64,000 nt of DNA from Phaeospirillum sp. (GCA_030651575.1 JAUSFB010000048.1:62001-126000); one strand, 5' to 3'. Shown: positions 53,396-63,167, counted from the stretch's first letter. Notes: generated from the sequence alone by a model not told the origin. Numbers and translations: made by a program.

Positions 53396-54430
53396 ATGAT
53401 CGAGCCTCCGCTTCGCAAGGGATGGACCACCGGCGCCTGCGCCTGCGCCGCCGCCAAGGCGGCGTACGCGGCCTTGATCGGCGGCGGTTTTCCCGATCCG
53501 GTCACCATCCGTCTGCCGCGCGGCGAGACGCCGTCCTTTGTCCTGTCGCGCCACGGCCTGGAACCCGGTCGCGCCATCGCCGGGGTGATCAAGGATGCCG
53601 GCGACGATCCCGACGTCACCCATGGGGCCGAGATCGTCGCCATGGTCGAGGCGGCGGCTCCCGGCTCTGGCGTGGCGTTTCGCGCCGGCGAGGGGGTGGG
53701 GACCGTCACCTTGCCCGGACTGCCCATCCCGCCGGGCGAGCCCGCCATCAATCCGGGGCCGCGCCGCCAGATCATGGACAATCTTGGCCACGGGGCCGAT
53801 GTGGTGGTGACGCTGTCCATCCCCGGCGGCGCGGCGCTGGCGGCCAAGACCCTCAACGCCCGGCTCGGCATTCTCGGCGGATTGTCGATCCTGGGCACCA
53901 CCGGCGTCGTATTGCCCTATTCCTGCTCGGCCTGGGTCCATTCCATCCATCGCGGCATCGACGTGGCCCGCGCCCTGGGGCTGGATCATGTGGTCGCCAC
54001 CACCGGCAAGACCTCCGAGGCCACCGCGCGACGGCTGTTCGAACCGCCCGATCAGGCCCTGATCGACATGGGCGACATGGCCGGCGCGGTGCTGAAATAT
54101 CTGCGGCGCGCTCCGGTCGGGCGGCTGACCCTGGTGGGGGGCTTCGCCAAGCTGGCCAAACTGGCTGCCGGCCATCTCGACCTGCATTCCGGCGCGTCTC
54201 GGGTGGATCTGGGCTTTTTGGCGGCGTTGCTGGCCGAGCTGGGGGGCGAGATTCCGGCTGGAGCGGCGGTCTCGGCGGGGCAGATGCTGGCCTTGGCCGA
54301 GGACAGGCCGCTGGGCGATCTGGTGGCGCGACGGGCTCGTGAAACCGCGCTGGCGGTGCTGTCGGGCGGCACCGAGGTCACGGTGATCGCCATCGACCGG
54401 GCCGGTAAGGTGGTCGGACGCAGTGGTTAG
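53396..54430 (+). CDS. cbiD: Cobalt-precorrin-5B C1-methyltransferase
   Basis: 344 residues from the ATG at 53396. LRKGWTTGACACAAAKAAYAAL is the CbiD N-terminal motif, followed by ITPRGETPS-like and GVGTVTLPGLPIPPGEPAINPGPRRQI. Methylates C1 in the anaerobic (early-cobalt) corrin pathway. It overlaps cobK by 8 bp. The presence of CbiD here argues for the anaerobic or a mixed pathway in this organism, although cobK and cobM names come from the aerobic one. Confidence 0.95.
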   Translation: MIEPPLRKGWTTGACACAAAKAAYAALIGGGFPDPVTIRLPRGETPSFVLSRHGLEPGRAIAGVIKDAGDDPDVTHGAEIVAMVEAAAPGSGVAFRAGEGVGTVTLPGLPIPPGEPAINPGPRRQIMDNLGHGADVVVTLSIPGGAALAAKTLNARLGILGGLSILGTTGVVLPYSCSAWVHSIHRGIDVARALGLDHVVATTGKTSEATARRLFEPPDQALIDMGDMAGAVLKYLRRAPVGRLTLVGGFAKLAKLAAGHLDLHSGASRVDLGFLAALLAELGGEIPAGAAVSAGQMLALAEDRPLGDLVARRARETALAVLSGGTEVTVIAIDRAGKVVGRSG

Positions 54431-55145
54431 GGTTCTGATCCTGGGCGGCACCGCCGAGGCCGCCGCCCTGGCCCGCGCGGCGGCGGTGCGCAAGGGGGTC
54501 GAGGTCGTCACCTCCCTGGCCGGTCGCGCCGGAGTGCCCGATCTTCCGGGGCGGGTCCGGGTGGGCGGCTTTGGCGGTGCGGCCGGGCTGGAACGTTTTT
54601 TGCGGGACGCCGCCATCGATCGGGTGATCGACGCGACCCACCCCTTCGCCGCCCGGATCTCCGCCCATGCTGAATGGGCTTGCGCCGCGACCGGGATACC
54701 CCGGCTGGTGCTGGCCCGGCCGGAATGGCCGCGCATGGTCGATGACTGCTGGACCCTGGTCGACACCATCGCCGAGGCTGCGGCAAGGCTGCCGGAGTGC
54801 GGGCGGCGGGTCTTCCTGACCGTGGGAGCGGGGGAGGTGGCCGGCTTTGCCGCCGTCCGGGGCGTGTGGTTCCTGGTACGGCTGCTGAAAGACCAGCCGC
54901 CGCCGTTGGCCGGTTGTCATATCGTCACCGGCCGCCCCCCCTTCTCCATCGCGGCGGAACTGGCGCTGCTGCGTCGGCATGCCATCGACCTGCTGGTGAC
55001 CAAGGCCTCGGGCGGGGCCGCCACCCAGGCCAAGATCGTCGCCGCCCGCGAACTGGGGCTGCCGGTCCTGTTGATCCGCCGTCCCCCGCCGCCCTCGGGC
55101 GACGCGGTCGACAGCGTTGCGGCGGCGGTGGCGTGGATCGGCTAG
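54423..55145 (+). CDS. cobK: (Cobalt-)precorrin-6A reductase
   Basis: 240 residues from a GTG at 54423 that overlaps cbiD. VLILGGTAEAAALARAAAV is the CobK/CbiJ NADPH-binding start. DATHPFAARISAHAEWACAATGIPRLVLARP and LLVTKASGGAATQAKIVAAREL are conserved. Reduces precorrin-6A. It converges on the DUF6765 gene, and the two TAG stops overlap in CTAG (55142-55145). Confidence 0.94.
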   Translation: MVRVLILGGTAEAAALARAAAVRKGVEVVTSLAGRAGVPDLPGRVRVGGFGGAAGLERFLRDAAIDRVIDATHPFAARISAHAEWACAATGIPRLVLARPEWPRMVDDCWTLVDTIAEAAARLPECGRRVFLTVGAGEVAGFAAVRGVWFLVRLLKDQPPPLAGCHIVTGRPPFSIAAELALLRRHAIDLLVTKASGGAATQAKIVAARELGLPVLLIRRPPPPSGDAVDSVAAAVAWIG

Positions 55146-56218
55146 GGAATCACGAGGCCGTATTGGGGGAAAATGTGCCGGGTCATCATCCTCAGATGGT
55201 CCATCGCCGCGTCGTGGAACATCTTCCATTCCGAGGCCAGGAAGGCGGCGCTGTAGGTCGGACGCGCCTCGGAGGATTCAGCGTCCTCGGTGATGGCCAG
55301 GGCGGCATCTTTCCACGAGCCCGGACCCTTGGCGATATAACCGAGCGGCACCGGGGCGATGCCATGGATGCGACCCTTGGTGATGGCGTCCAGCCAGGCG
55401 GCATGGCGCTGTTCGCCATTTTGGTCCCGTAAGGCGTCGAACAGGGCGCGCAGCTGACTTTTCTGAGCCGGCGACAGACCCGCGACCTCCGCCTTTGCGT
55501 CGGCAACCCGAAACCGACGGAAAAACTGTGCCAGATGGTCGGCGGCATCGACGAACAGGTCAAGATTGCGGCGTTTGATCGTCTCGCCCCTGCCATTGAC
55601 ATAGGTCCAGTTCAGCCAGGGCAGATCAGGCTCGGTCAGGGCCTGACCATGGCCGAGGGCGGGCAGTTCGCGGCGGAAGAGGCGGCTCAGGATCTGTTTC
55701 ACGGCGTCCCATGGATTCGGGTCCAGCTCATCATTGGCGGTGCGCAGCCGCTTGACCTGATTGATGGGGTCGACGATGCCGACGAAATTCTGGTGAGCCC
55801 AGGTGTCGGCATAGACATGGGCGGTGATGCCCAGACGATACAGGGCGTGCGCGGATGGTTTGCGCGTCGACTTGTCTTCATACGAATCGTCGATGCAGCA
55901 CTCCAGCATGTGTCGGGCCAGGGCAGAGTTGGGGCGGCAAACAAGGCGCTCGATCCCGACGCCCTCGCCGCTGGGCAGGAAGTGGAACGGAACCCAGGCC
56001 AGGTGATTCTGCTGGGCGCTGAGATTCTTCATGTCCAGCATACGGTGGGCGCTGGCGGTGCGATAATACAACCGGCCGTCGGCGAATCGCACCGGGCCAT
56101 TGTTGGTGGCGTCGTCAACATATTGTGCGGCATGCGCGATGGTGGCTGCGGCGGCATGGGGGAAGCCCGCCCAGCGAGCGACCACGTATGTGACGGCGTG
56201 ATGGAAGTCGATCTGCAT
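55142..56218 (-). CDS. DUF6765-family protein
   Basis: 358 residues with GGGAGG 7 nt before the ATG. MQIDFHHAVTYVVARWAGFPHAAAATIAHAAQYVDDATNNG and LGITAHVYADTWAHQNFVGI, each with several His and Asp residues, are the DUF6765 features. This suggests a metal-binding helical fold like the phospholipase C/S1-P1 nuclease zinc domains. Function unknown. It is inserted between cobK and cobM and may not belong to cobalamin synthesis. Confidence 0.78.
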   Translation of the reverse strand: MQIDFHHAVTYVVARWAGFPHAAAATIAHAAQYVDDATNNGPVRFADGRLYYRTASAHRMLDMKNLSAQQNHLAWVPFHFLPSGEGVGIERLVCRPNSALARHMLECCIDDSYEDKSTRKPSAHALYRLGITAHVYADTWAHQNFVGIVDPINQVKRLRTANDELDPNPWDAVKQILSRLFRRELPALGHGQALTEPDLPWLNWTYVNGRGETIKRRNLDLFVDAADHLAQFFRRFRVADAKAEVAGLSPAQKSQLRALFDALRDQNGEQRHAAWLDAITKGRIHGIAPVPLGYIAKGPGSWKDAALAITEDAESSEARPTYSAAFLASEWKMFHDAAMDHLRMMTRHIFPQYGLVIP

Positions 56219-56298
56219 GCCGCACCTCCCGAAAGAGGAAATCTTACAGCATTAAGCCTCAATAGCAATATAGATCGCCGCTGATTACAACTTTTCGA

Positions 56299-57063
56299 TC
56301 AGGCCTTGCCCGGTCGCAGCACATGGGTATGGTCGGCGGCATAGAGCCTGGAATCGGTGAATTCGGCCCCTTCTCCCAGAACCCGGCCCACCAGGATCAG
56401 GGCGGTTCGGGTCAGGCCGGCGGCTTTGACCTTGTCGCGGATATCAGCCAGGGTGCCGCGAATGAAGGCCTGATCGGGCCAACCGACGCGAAACGCCACC
56501 ACCACCGGACAGTCGTCGCCGTAAAGGGGGGTCAGCTCCTTCACCACATGGGCCAGATTGGTCACCGACAGGTGAATGGCCAGGGTGGCGCCGCTTTTGC
56601 CCAAGGTGGTCAGGTCCTCGTTATTGGGCATGGCGGACGAGCGCACCGAGGTGCGGGTCAGGATCACCGTCTGGCTGATGTCGGGCAGGGTCAGTTCGGT
56701 GGACAGGGCGGCAGCGGCGGCGGCGAAAGCCGGCACCCCCGGCGTGACGTCATAGGCGATGCCCAAACCATCCAGCCGGCGCATCTGCTCGGCGATGGCG
56801 CCGTAGATCGAGGGATCGCCGGAATGAATGCGGGCGACATCCTGGCCCAGGGCGGCGGCGGTCTGGATCTCGGCGATGATCTGGTCCAGGTCCAGCGGCG
56901 CGGTGTCGATCACCCGCGCCGTGGCGGCGGCCTCGGCGACGATCTCGGCCGGCACCAGCGAGCCGGCGTACAGCACCACCGGGCAGCTCTGAATCAGCCG
57001 AAGGCCGCGCACGGTGATCAGGTCGGGGGCACCCGGCCCGGCACCGATGAAGTGAACTTTCAT
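56299..57063 (-). CDS. cobM: Precorrin-4/cobalt-precorrin-4 C11-methyltransferase
   Basis: 254 residues, ATG at 57063 with AGGAAACCCC upstream. VHFIGAGPGAPDLITVRGLRLI is the N-terminal AdoMet-related motif. RIHSGDPSIYGAIAEQMRRLD and AYDVTPGVPAFAAAAAAL are typical of CobM/CbiF, a tetrapyrrole methylase. Adds the C11 methyl. It is separated from the other corrin genes by the DUF6765 gene and from pgk by 90 bp, so it may be transcribed alone or with upstream pgk. No B12 riboswitch was recognised upstream. Confidence 0.94.
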   Translation of the reverse strand: MKVHFIGAGPGAPDLITVRGLRLIQSCPVVLYAGSLVPAEIVAEAAATARVIDTAPLDLDQIIAEIQTAAALGQDVARIHSGDPSIYGAIAEQMRRLDGLGIAYDVTPGVPAFAAAAAALSTELTLPDISQTVILTRTSVRSSAMPNNEDLTTLGKSGATLAIHLSVTNLAHVVKELTPLYGDDCPVVVAFRVGWPDQAFIRGTLADIRDKVKAAGLTRTALILVGRVLGEGAEFTDSRLYAADHTHVLRPGKA

Positions 57064-57153
57064 GGGGTTTCCTAGAAAAGAAAGTCGCGAATCCCATCCG
57101 CCCCCACCAGGGCCGAAGGCCTGACGGGGGCGGCGGAGTCCACGAAAGCCTGT

Positions 57154-58383
57154 TTAGTGGCTGCAAGAGCAGCCGCAGCCGCCGCCGGTCTTGGCGGGAA
57201 TGATCTTCAGCGCGGCGACGCCGGGCAGGTCCTTGCCCTCCAGCCATTCCAGGAAGGCGCCGCCGGCGGTGGAGACGTAGGAGAACTTGTCCTCCACCCC
57301 CGCCTTGGCCAGGGCCGAGACGGTATCGCCGCCGCCGGCCACGGTCAGCAACTTGCCCTGTTTGGTGCGCTCCGCCGCCCACTGGGCGACGGCGTTGGTG
57401 GCGGCGTCGAACGGTTTGATCTCGAAGGCGCCGAACGGGCCGTTCCACACCAGGGTCTTGCAGCCGCCCAAGCGGTCGATCACCGTTTCGGCCGAGGCCG
57501 GGCCGGCGTCGAGAATCATCATATCCTCGGGCACGGACTCGACCGAGACCACCCGATTGGGGGCATTCTCGGCGAACTCGCCGGCCACCACCGCGTCCAC
57601 CGGCAAGACGATATGACAGCCAGCGGCCTTGGCCTTGGCCAGAATCTCGCGGGCGGTGTCGGCCATTTCCTTCTCGCACAGCGACTTGCCGACCTGCTTG
57701 CCCTGGGCGAACAGGAAGGTGTTGGCCATGCCGCCGCCGATGATCAGGTAATCGACCCGGCTGACCAGATTTCCCAGCAGCTCCAGCTTGGTGGAGACCT
57801 TGGCGCCGCCGACGATGGCGGCCACCGGCTTTTCCGGATGCTCCAGCGCCTTGCCCAGGGCTTCCAGTTCGGCCTGCATCAGACGGCCGGCGGCGGCGGG
57901 CAGCAGATGGGCGAGTCCCTCGGTGGAGGCGTGGGCGCGGTGGGCGGTGGAGAAGGCGTCATTGACATAAACGTCGCCCAGACCGGACAGGGCCTTGGCG
58001 AAGCCGAAGTCGTTTTTTTCTTCCTCGGGGTGAAAGCGGACATTTTCCAGCAGGGCGATGTCGCCGTCCTTCATGGCGGCGATCAGCTTTTCCGCCTCGG
58101 GGCCGATACAGTCATCCGCCCAGGCCACCGGCTTGCCCACCGCCTTGGCCAGCGGCTCGACCAGAAGCTTTTGCGAGTACTTCTCCTCGCGGCCCTTGGG
58201 GCGGCCGAAATGCGTCAAGACGATCACCTTGGCCCCCTTGGCGGCCAACTCGGTCAGCGTGGCGGCCGAGCGGTCGATGCGGGTGGTGTCGGTGATCTTG
58301 CCGTCCTTGGCGGGAACGTTGAGATCGGCGCGCACCAGCACCCGCTTGCCCTTGACGTCAAGCTTGTCGATGGTCTTGAACAT
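57154..58383 (-). CDS. pgk: Phosphoglycerate kinase with Cys-rich tail
   Basis: 409 residues; AGGGACATCTC precedes the [27 protein letters not shown], and [14 protein letters not shown] are conserved PGK segments. The last residues are [10 protein letters not shown], with three Cys and a His, an extension absent from the usual C-terminus. Transfers phosphate from 1,3-bisphosphoglycerate to ADP. Downstream of gap on the same strand, with a repeat array in between. Confidence 0.96.
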   Translation of the reverse strand: MFKTIDKLDVKGKRVLVRADLNVPAKDGKITDTTRIDRSAATLTELAAKGAKVIVLTHFGRPKGREEKYSQKLLVEPLAKAVGKPVAWADDCIGPEAEKLIAAMKDGDIALLENVRFHPEEEKNDFGFAKALSGLGDVYVNDAFSTAHRAHASTEGLAHLLPAAAGRLMQAELEALGKALEHPEKPVAAIVGGAKVSTKLELLGNLVSRVDYLIIGGGMANTFLFAQGKQVGKSLCEKEMADTAREILAKAKAAGCHIVLPVDAVVAGEFAENAPNRVVSVESVPEDMMILDAGPASAETVIDRLGGCKTLVWNGPFGAFEIKPFDAATNAVAQWAAERTKQGKLLTVAGGGDTVSALAKAGVEDKFSYVSTAGGAFLEWLEGKDLPGVAALKIIPAKTGGGCGCSCSH

Positions 58384-58406
58384 GAGATGTCCCTTTCTGG
58401 TCAGTG

Positions 58407-58777
58407 TCCCTCAAGCGCCGGGCGGGGCCATCCGGCCCCTTGGCTGCGCGCCACAGGGCGCGCCGGCCCTTGGCCGCAACTCCGCGCCGAGGCGCGCGTC
58501 GGTTATCGTGTCCCTCAAGCGCCGGGCGGGGCCATCCGGCCCCTTGGCTGCGCGCCACGGGACGCGCCGGCCCCTTGGCCGCAACTCCGAGCCGAAGCGC
58601 GCGTCGGTTATCGTATCCCTCAAGCGCCGGGCGGGGCCATCCGGTCCCTTGGCTGCGCGCCATGGGGCGCGCCGGCCCTTGGCCGCAACTCCGCGCCGAA
58701 GCGCGCGTCGGTTATCGTATCCCTCAAGCGCCGGGCGGGACCATCCGCCCCCTTGGCTGCGCGCCATGGGGCGCGCC
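58407..58777. repeat. Tandem repeat array, about 3.5 copies of 104-105 bp, in gap-pgk intergenic region
   Basis: Unit starts at 58407, 58511, 58616 and 58720 (periods 104, 105, 104); the fourth unit is cut off near 58777. Units differ at only a few positions (for example GCGCGCCACAGGGCG versus GCGCGCCATGGGGCG). GC-rich with internal inverted repeats such as GGCTGCGCGCC. The period is not a multiple of three and all frames stay open, so coding is unlikely. It fills most of the 441 bp between gap and pgk. Confidence 0.92.
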
Positions 58778-58785
58778 AACGGACT

Positions 58786-58818
58786 CGCGCCCGATGAGTT
58801 TTGCTCTCATCGGGCGCG
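58786..58818 (-). terminator. Stem-loop after gap, terminator-like
   Basis: A perfect 13-bp stem (58786-58798 with 58806-58818) with loop TTTTGCT lies 7 bp downstream of the gap stop. No T run follows on the minus strand, so it might act as an RNA-stability element or partial terminator setting the gap:pgk ratio. Confidence 0.65.
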
Positions 58819-58824
58819 GCGGCC

Positions 58825-59880
<1,056 letters not shown>

Positions 59881-60261
59881 TTAAACCATCGCGCCCAGGC
59901 CTGCGAAGTCTGGAAATCATATTGCACAGAGTCCGGCCTGAATCCAGCCCTCAAACGATGGTGTAGTTAGTCTTGGGCAATGAAAAGATACCGCCCCGCC
60001 ACACCCCACCCGAATGGACGGCATATGCTCTACCCCGCTTGGCGGTCAAGTAATATCCAAATGGATTGGAGTGAATCCGTTCATCAGTCTTGGTTAGAAT
60101 GAAGCGCTATATATTTCGCCGCGGCGCAGCATTTTTGCCATGGCGCAGGAGTTGACTGTAGTGCTGACAGGGAAAGAATTTGGACACGAGCGCAAGCCCG
60201 CCCTTTCTTGGCCGGCAGTGGCTTCGGCAGCGGCGGGGTCGCGGCCACTATGAATTGCGTC

Positions 60262-60289
60262 TTGCCTCTGCGGACGATTTGGCTATAGT
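60262..60289 (+). promoter_or_regulatory. Promoter for the rimP-nusA-infB operon
   Basis: TTGCCT (60262-60267) and TATAGT (60284-60289), spacer 16 bp, five of six matches in the -10 box. The predicted start near 60296 gives a leader of about 100 nt to the rimP ATG. Confidence 0.65.
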
Positions 60290-60295
60290 GACGGA

Positions 60296-60359
60296 CAGAC
60301 ACATTCTTACGTACCCGCTCGACGGGATTGTGAGGGTGGGCCTTCGGCCCACTTTTTTT
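60296..60359 (+). promoter_or_regulatory. rimP leader, putative transcription attenuator
   Basis: Between the predicted transcription start and rimP the leader has a small hairpin (CCCG 60314-60317 with CGGG 60323-60326), then a Rho-independent terminator (60336-60359). An attenuator RNA, the rimP leader, has been reported upstream of this operon in alphaproteobacteria, as I recall. This leader has the right position and ends in the same kind of terminator. ACCC at 60313-60316 could pair with GGGT at 60334-60337 as an antiterminator, a weak prediction. Confidence 0.6.
60336..60359 (+). terminator. Rho-independent terminator in the rimP leader
   Basis: Stem GTGGGCC (60336-60342), loop TTC, stem GGCCCAC (60346-60352), then seven T. 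It ends 37 bp before the rimP start and has no gene in front of it, so it works as an early terminator within the operon leader. Confidence 0.85.
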
Positions 60360-60396
60360 CGTTTTTAGGGACCAATAGGTCGCAAGGCGACAGGGT

Positions 60397-60894
60397 ATGG
60401 ATCTTCAAAACCGTTTGGAGGCCCTGATAGCGCCGTCTCTCGACGCCATGGGCTATGAGTTGATACGGGTGCAGTTGCAGGGCAAGCAACGACTCACGCT
60501 CCAGATCATGGCGGATCGCAAGGACGGCGTGATGATGGCGGTGGAAGACTGCGCCGACATCAGCCGCTCGCTCTCGGCCCTGCTTGACGTCGAGGACCCC
60601 ATCTCGGGGGCCTACTCGCTTGAGGTCAGTTCTCCGGGCATCGACCGGCCGCTGACCCGGGCGAAGGATTTCGCGCAGTGGGCCGGCTTCGAGGCAAAGC
60701 TGGAATCCAGCCAGCCGATCGAGGGACGCAAGCGGTTCAAGGGCAAGGTGCTCGGACTGGACGACGAGGGCAATGTGCGCCTTCTCATCGAGACCGGAGA
60801 GGTTGCCATTCCCTTTGCGGATGTCAGGGGCGCCAAGCTGGTGCTTAATGACGAACTGATCGCCGCGACCGTGACGGCCCAGGAAGAAGACTGA
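60397..60894 (+). CDS. rimP: Ribosome maturation factor RimP
   Basis: 165 residues. MDLQNRLEALIAPSLDAMGYELIRVQLQG is the N-terminal domain, and EVSSPGIDRPLTRAKDFAQWAGFEAKL is the conserved middle. A C-terminal SH3-like domain follows (VLGLDDEGNVRLLIETGEVAIPFADVRGAKLV). Needed for maturation of the 30S subunit. First gene of the operon; nusA starts 15 bp after its stop. Confidence 0.96.
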   Translation: MDLQNRLEALIAPSLDAMGYELIRVQLQGKQRLTLQIMADRKDGVMMAVEDCADISRSLSALLDVEDPISGAYSLEVSSPGIDRPLTRAKDFAQWAGFEAKLESSQPIEGRKRFKGKVLGLDDEGNVRLLIETGEVAIPFADVRGAKLVLNDELIAATVTAQEED

Positions 60895-60909
60895 GGACGA
60901 ATTAGACAG

Positions 60910-62421
60910 ATGGAACGGATCGCAGCACTTCCCCGCCCCGAACTCCTCCAGGTGGCCGACGCCGTCGCTCGCGACAAGGGCATCGACCGCGACGAGGTTC
61001 TCGAAGCCATGGAGCAGGCCATTCAGAAGGCCGGTCGCTCCAAGTACGGCCACGAGCATGATATTCGCGCCCATATCGATCGCAAGACCGGCGAAATTCA
61101 TCTCGCCCGCTACATCGAAGTGGTCGAGGAGATCGAGAACGAGGCGACTCAGCAGACCCTGAAGCAGGTGCTGAAGAAGAAGCCCGACGCCGTTATCGGC
61201 GATTTCCTGATTGATCCGCTGCCGCCGATCGATTTCGGCCGCATCGCGGCGCAGACCGCCAAGCAGGTCATCGTCCAGAAGGTGCGCGACGCCGAGCGTC
61301 AGCGCCAGTTCAACGAATACAAGGATCGCATCGGCGAGGTCAGCAATGGCCTGGTCAAGCGGGTCGAGTTCGGCAACGTCATCGTCGATCTGGGCCGGGC
61401 CGAGGCGCTGCTGCGCCGCGACGAGCTGATCCCGCGCGAGACCTTCCGCACCGGCGATCGCGTCCGGGCCTATATCTGCGATGTGCGCACCGAGCCGCGC
61501 GGCCCGCAGATCTTCCTGTCGCGCACCCATCCCACGTTCATGGCCAAGCTGTTCGCCCAGGAAGTGCCGGAAATCTATGACGGCATCATCGAGATCAAGG
61601 CGGTCGCCCGCGACCCCGGATCCCGCGCCAAGATCGCCGTGTTGTCGCATGATTCCTCCATTGATCCGGTCGGCGCCTGCGTCGGCATGCGCGGTTCGCG
61701 CGTCCAGGCGGTGGTGGCCGAGTTGCAGGGCGAGAAGATCGACATCATCCAGTGGTCGCCCGACATCGCCACCTTCGTGGTGAACGGTCTGGCTCCGGCC
61801 GAGGTCACCAAGGTGGTGATGGACGAGGAAGCCGGCCGTATCGAGGTGGTCGTTCCCGACGATCAACTGAGCCTGGCCATCGGCCGGCGCGGCCAGAATG
61901 TCCGACTGGCCAGTCAGCTGACCCAGTGGAACATCGACATCATGACCGAGGCCGAGGAGTCCGAGCGTCGCACCGAGGAATTCCGCACCCGCTCCGGCAT
62001 GTTCATCCAGGCGCTTGATGTGGACGACGTCATCGCCCATCTGCTGGTGACCGAAGGGTTCTCCTCGGTCGAGGAAGTGGCCTATGTGCCGCTGGACGAC
62101 ATCGCCGGCATCGAAGGCTTCGACGAAACCGTCGCCGAGGAATTGCAGGGCCGCGCCCGTGGCTTCCTGGCCGAGCAGGACGAGCGCTACGACCAGATGC
62201 GCAAGGATCTGGGCGTCTCCGACGAAATGGCGGCCCTCGACGGGCTGGCTCCGTCCATGCTGGTGAAGCTGGGCAATAAGGGGGTCAAGACTCTCGACGA
62301 CCTCGGCGATCTGGCCGGTGACGAACTGACCGACATCCTCGGCAAGGACGGCTTGACCGAGGACGAGGCCAACGCGGTCATCATGGCGGCCCGCGCCCAT
62401 TGGTTCGAGGGTGAGGGCTGA
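60910..62421 (+). CDS. nusA: Transcription termination/antitermination protein NusA
   Basis: 503 residues. The N-terminal domain binds RNA polymerase (ALPRPELLQVADAVARDKGIDRDEVLEAMEQAIQKAGR). The S1 domain lies around 135-205, KH1 and KH2 domains follow (SHDSSIDPVGACVGMRGSRVQAVVAELQGEKIDII and LAIGRRGQNVRLASQLTQW), and two C-terminal acidic helix-hairpin repeats end the protein. Full length for an alphaproteobacterial NusA. Confidence 0.97.
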   Translation: MERIAALPRPELLQVADAVARDKGIDRDEVLEAMEQAIQKAGRSKYGHEHDIRAHIDRKTGEIHLARYIEVVEEIENEATQQTLKQVLKKKPDAVIGDFLIDPLPPIDFGRIAAQTAKQVIVQKVRDAERQRQFNEYKDRIGEVSNGLVKRVEFGNVIVDLGRAEALLRRDELIPRETFRTGDRVRAYICDVRTEPRGPQIFLSRTHPTFMAKLFAQEVPEIYDGIIEIKAVARDPGSRAKIAVLSHDSSIDPVGACVGMRGSRVQAVVAELQGEKIDIIQWSPDIATFVVNGLAPAEVTKVVMDEEAGRIEVVVPDDQLSLAIGRRGQNVRLASQLTQWNIDIMTEAEESERRTEEFRTRSGMFIQALDVDDVIAHLLVTEGFSSVEEVAYVPLDDIAGIEGFDETVAEELQGRARGFLAEQDERYDQMRKDLGVSDEMAALDGLAPSMLVKLGNKGVKTLDDLGDLAGDELTDILGKDGLTEDEANAVIMAARAHWFEGEG

Positions 62422-62444
62422 GGAGTTTGAACGGGACGGACGCC

Positions 62445-63101
62445 ATGGGCGACTCCCCGGATGACTTGGACGGGCCGGGTCTCGACGACGAGGAGCCGGA
62501 GGCCGAGGAGACGGGGCCGGAGCGGCGATGCATCGTCACCGGTGTCGTTCGTCCCAAGGCGGAGCTGCTGCGTTTCGGCATCGCGCCGGATGGAACCGTT
62601 GTTCCCGACCTGGGTCATGTCCTGCCCGGACGGGGATTCTGGTTGAGCGCCAGCCGGGATGTGGTAAATACGGCCGTGGCAAAAAAGTTGTTCGCCAGGG
62701 CCGCGCGCCGTCAAGTCGCCGTGCCGGCCGATCTGGCCGACCGGATCGAGGCCTTGATGGTCCGCCGGTGTCTGGATGCGATCGGTCTGGCGCGCCGCGC
62801 CGGGCAGGCCGTGATGGGGTTCGAGAAGGTGTGTGCCGAAGTCCGGTCCGGACGCGCCGCCCTTCTCTTCGCAGCCCGCGACGCAGCCCGTGACGGGCGC
62901 GACAAGGTCCGCGCCCTGGGTGCCGGACTGACGGTGATCGATCTCTTCGACGGTGCCGAACTTGGCCCCGTTTTTGGCCGTGACGCGGCCGTGCATGTTT
63001 GTTTGTCCCCGGGCAAGCTGGCCCGCCGCCTGATCGAGGAGACCCGTCAGCTGGCGGGATTCCGAGACGGCAGACCCGGCGAGCCCGCCGGGACGGTGTG
63101 A
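62445..63101 (+). CDS. YlxR/DUF448 RNA-binding protein fused to L7Ae-like domain
   Basis: 218 residues from the ATG at 62445; a TTG at 62427 would add six. The YlxR part has RRCIVTGVVRPKAELLRFGIAPDGTVVPDLGHVLPGRGFWLSASRDVV, and after it an L7Ae/ribosomal L30e-like part (IGLARRAGQAVMGFEKVCAEVRSGRAALLFAARDAARDG). Standard gene between nusA and infB. Probable nucleoid-associated or RNA-binding regulator, exact role not fixed. The first 20 residues are acidic and poorly conserved. Confidence 0.93.
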   Translation: MGDSPDDLDGPGLDDEEPEAEETGPERRCIVTGVVRPKAELLRFGIAPDGTVVPDLGHVLPGRGFWLSASRDVVNTAVAKKLFARAARRQVAVPADLADRIEALMVRRCLDAIGLARRAGQAVMGFEKVCAEVRSGRAALLFAARDAARDGRDKVRALGAGLTVIDLFDGAELGPVFGRDAAVHVCLSPGKLARRLIEETRQLAGFRDGRPGEPAGTV

Positions 63102-63167
63102 ATTCTATTGGGGTTTTTCGGCGGCATTTCAGCCGCTATTCTGGCCGCGTGAGAGACGAAGTCCTAC

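Noticed and set aside
55535-56284. Plus-strand open frame opposite the DUF6765 gene
   Set aside because: The minus-strand gene has the family motif, ribosome binding site and better composition.
49714-57153. Cobalamin riboswitch for the cob genes
   Set aside because: I searched the gaps by eye for a B12-box-like sequence and saw none; a covariance search would be decisive.
58407-58777. Repeat array as a CRISPR or phage attachment array
   Set aside because: Units of 104-105 bp follow each other with no spacers, and there are no cas or integrase genes next to it.
57157-58797. 546-codon open frame on the plus strand across pgk and the repeat array
   Set aside because: Opposite strand of pgk and then through non-coding repeats with a period not divisible by three; no motif.
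60180-60368. Small open frame of 62 codons before rimP
   Set aside because: Runs through the promoter and the leader terminator, and begins with TTG without a ribosome binding site.
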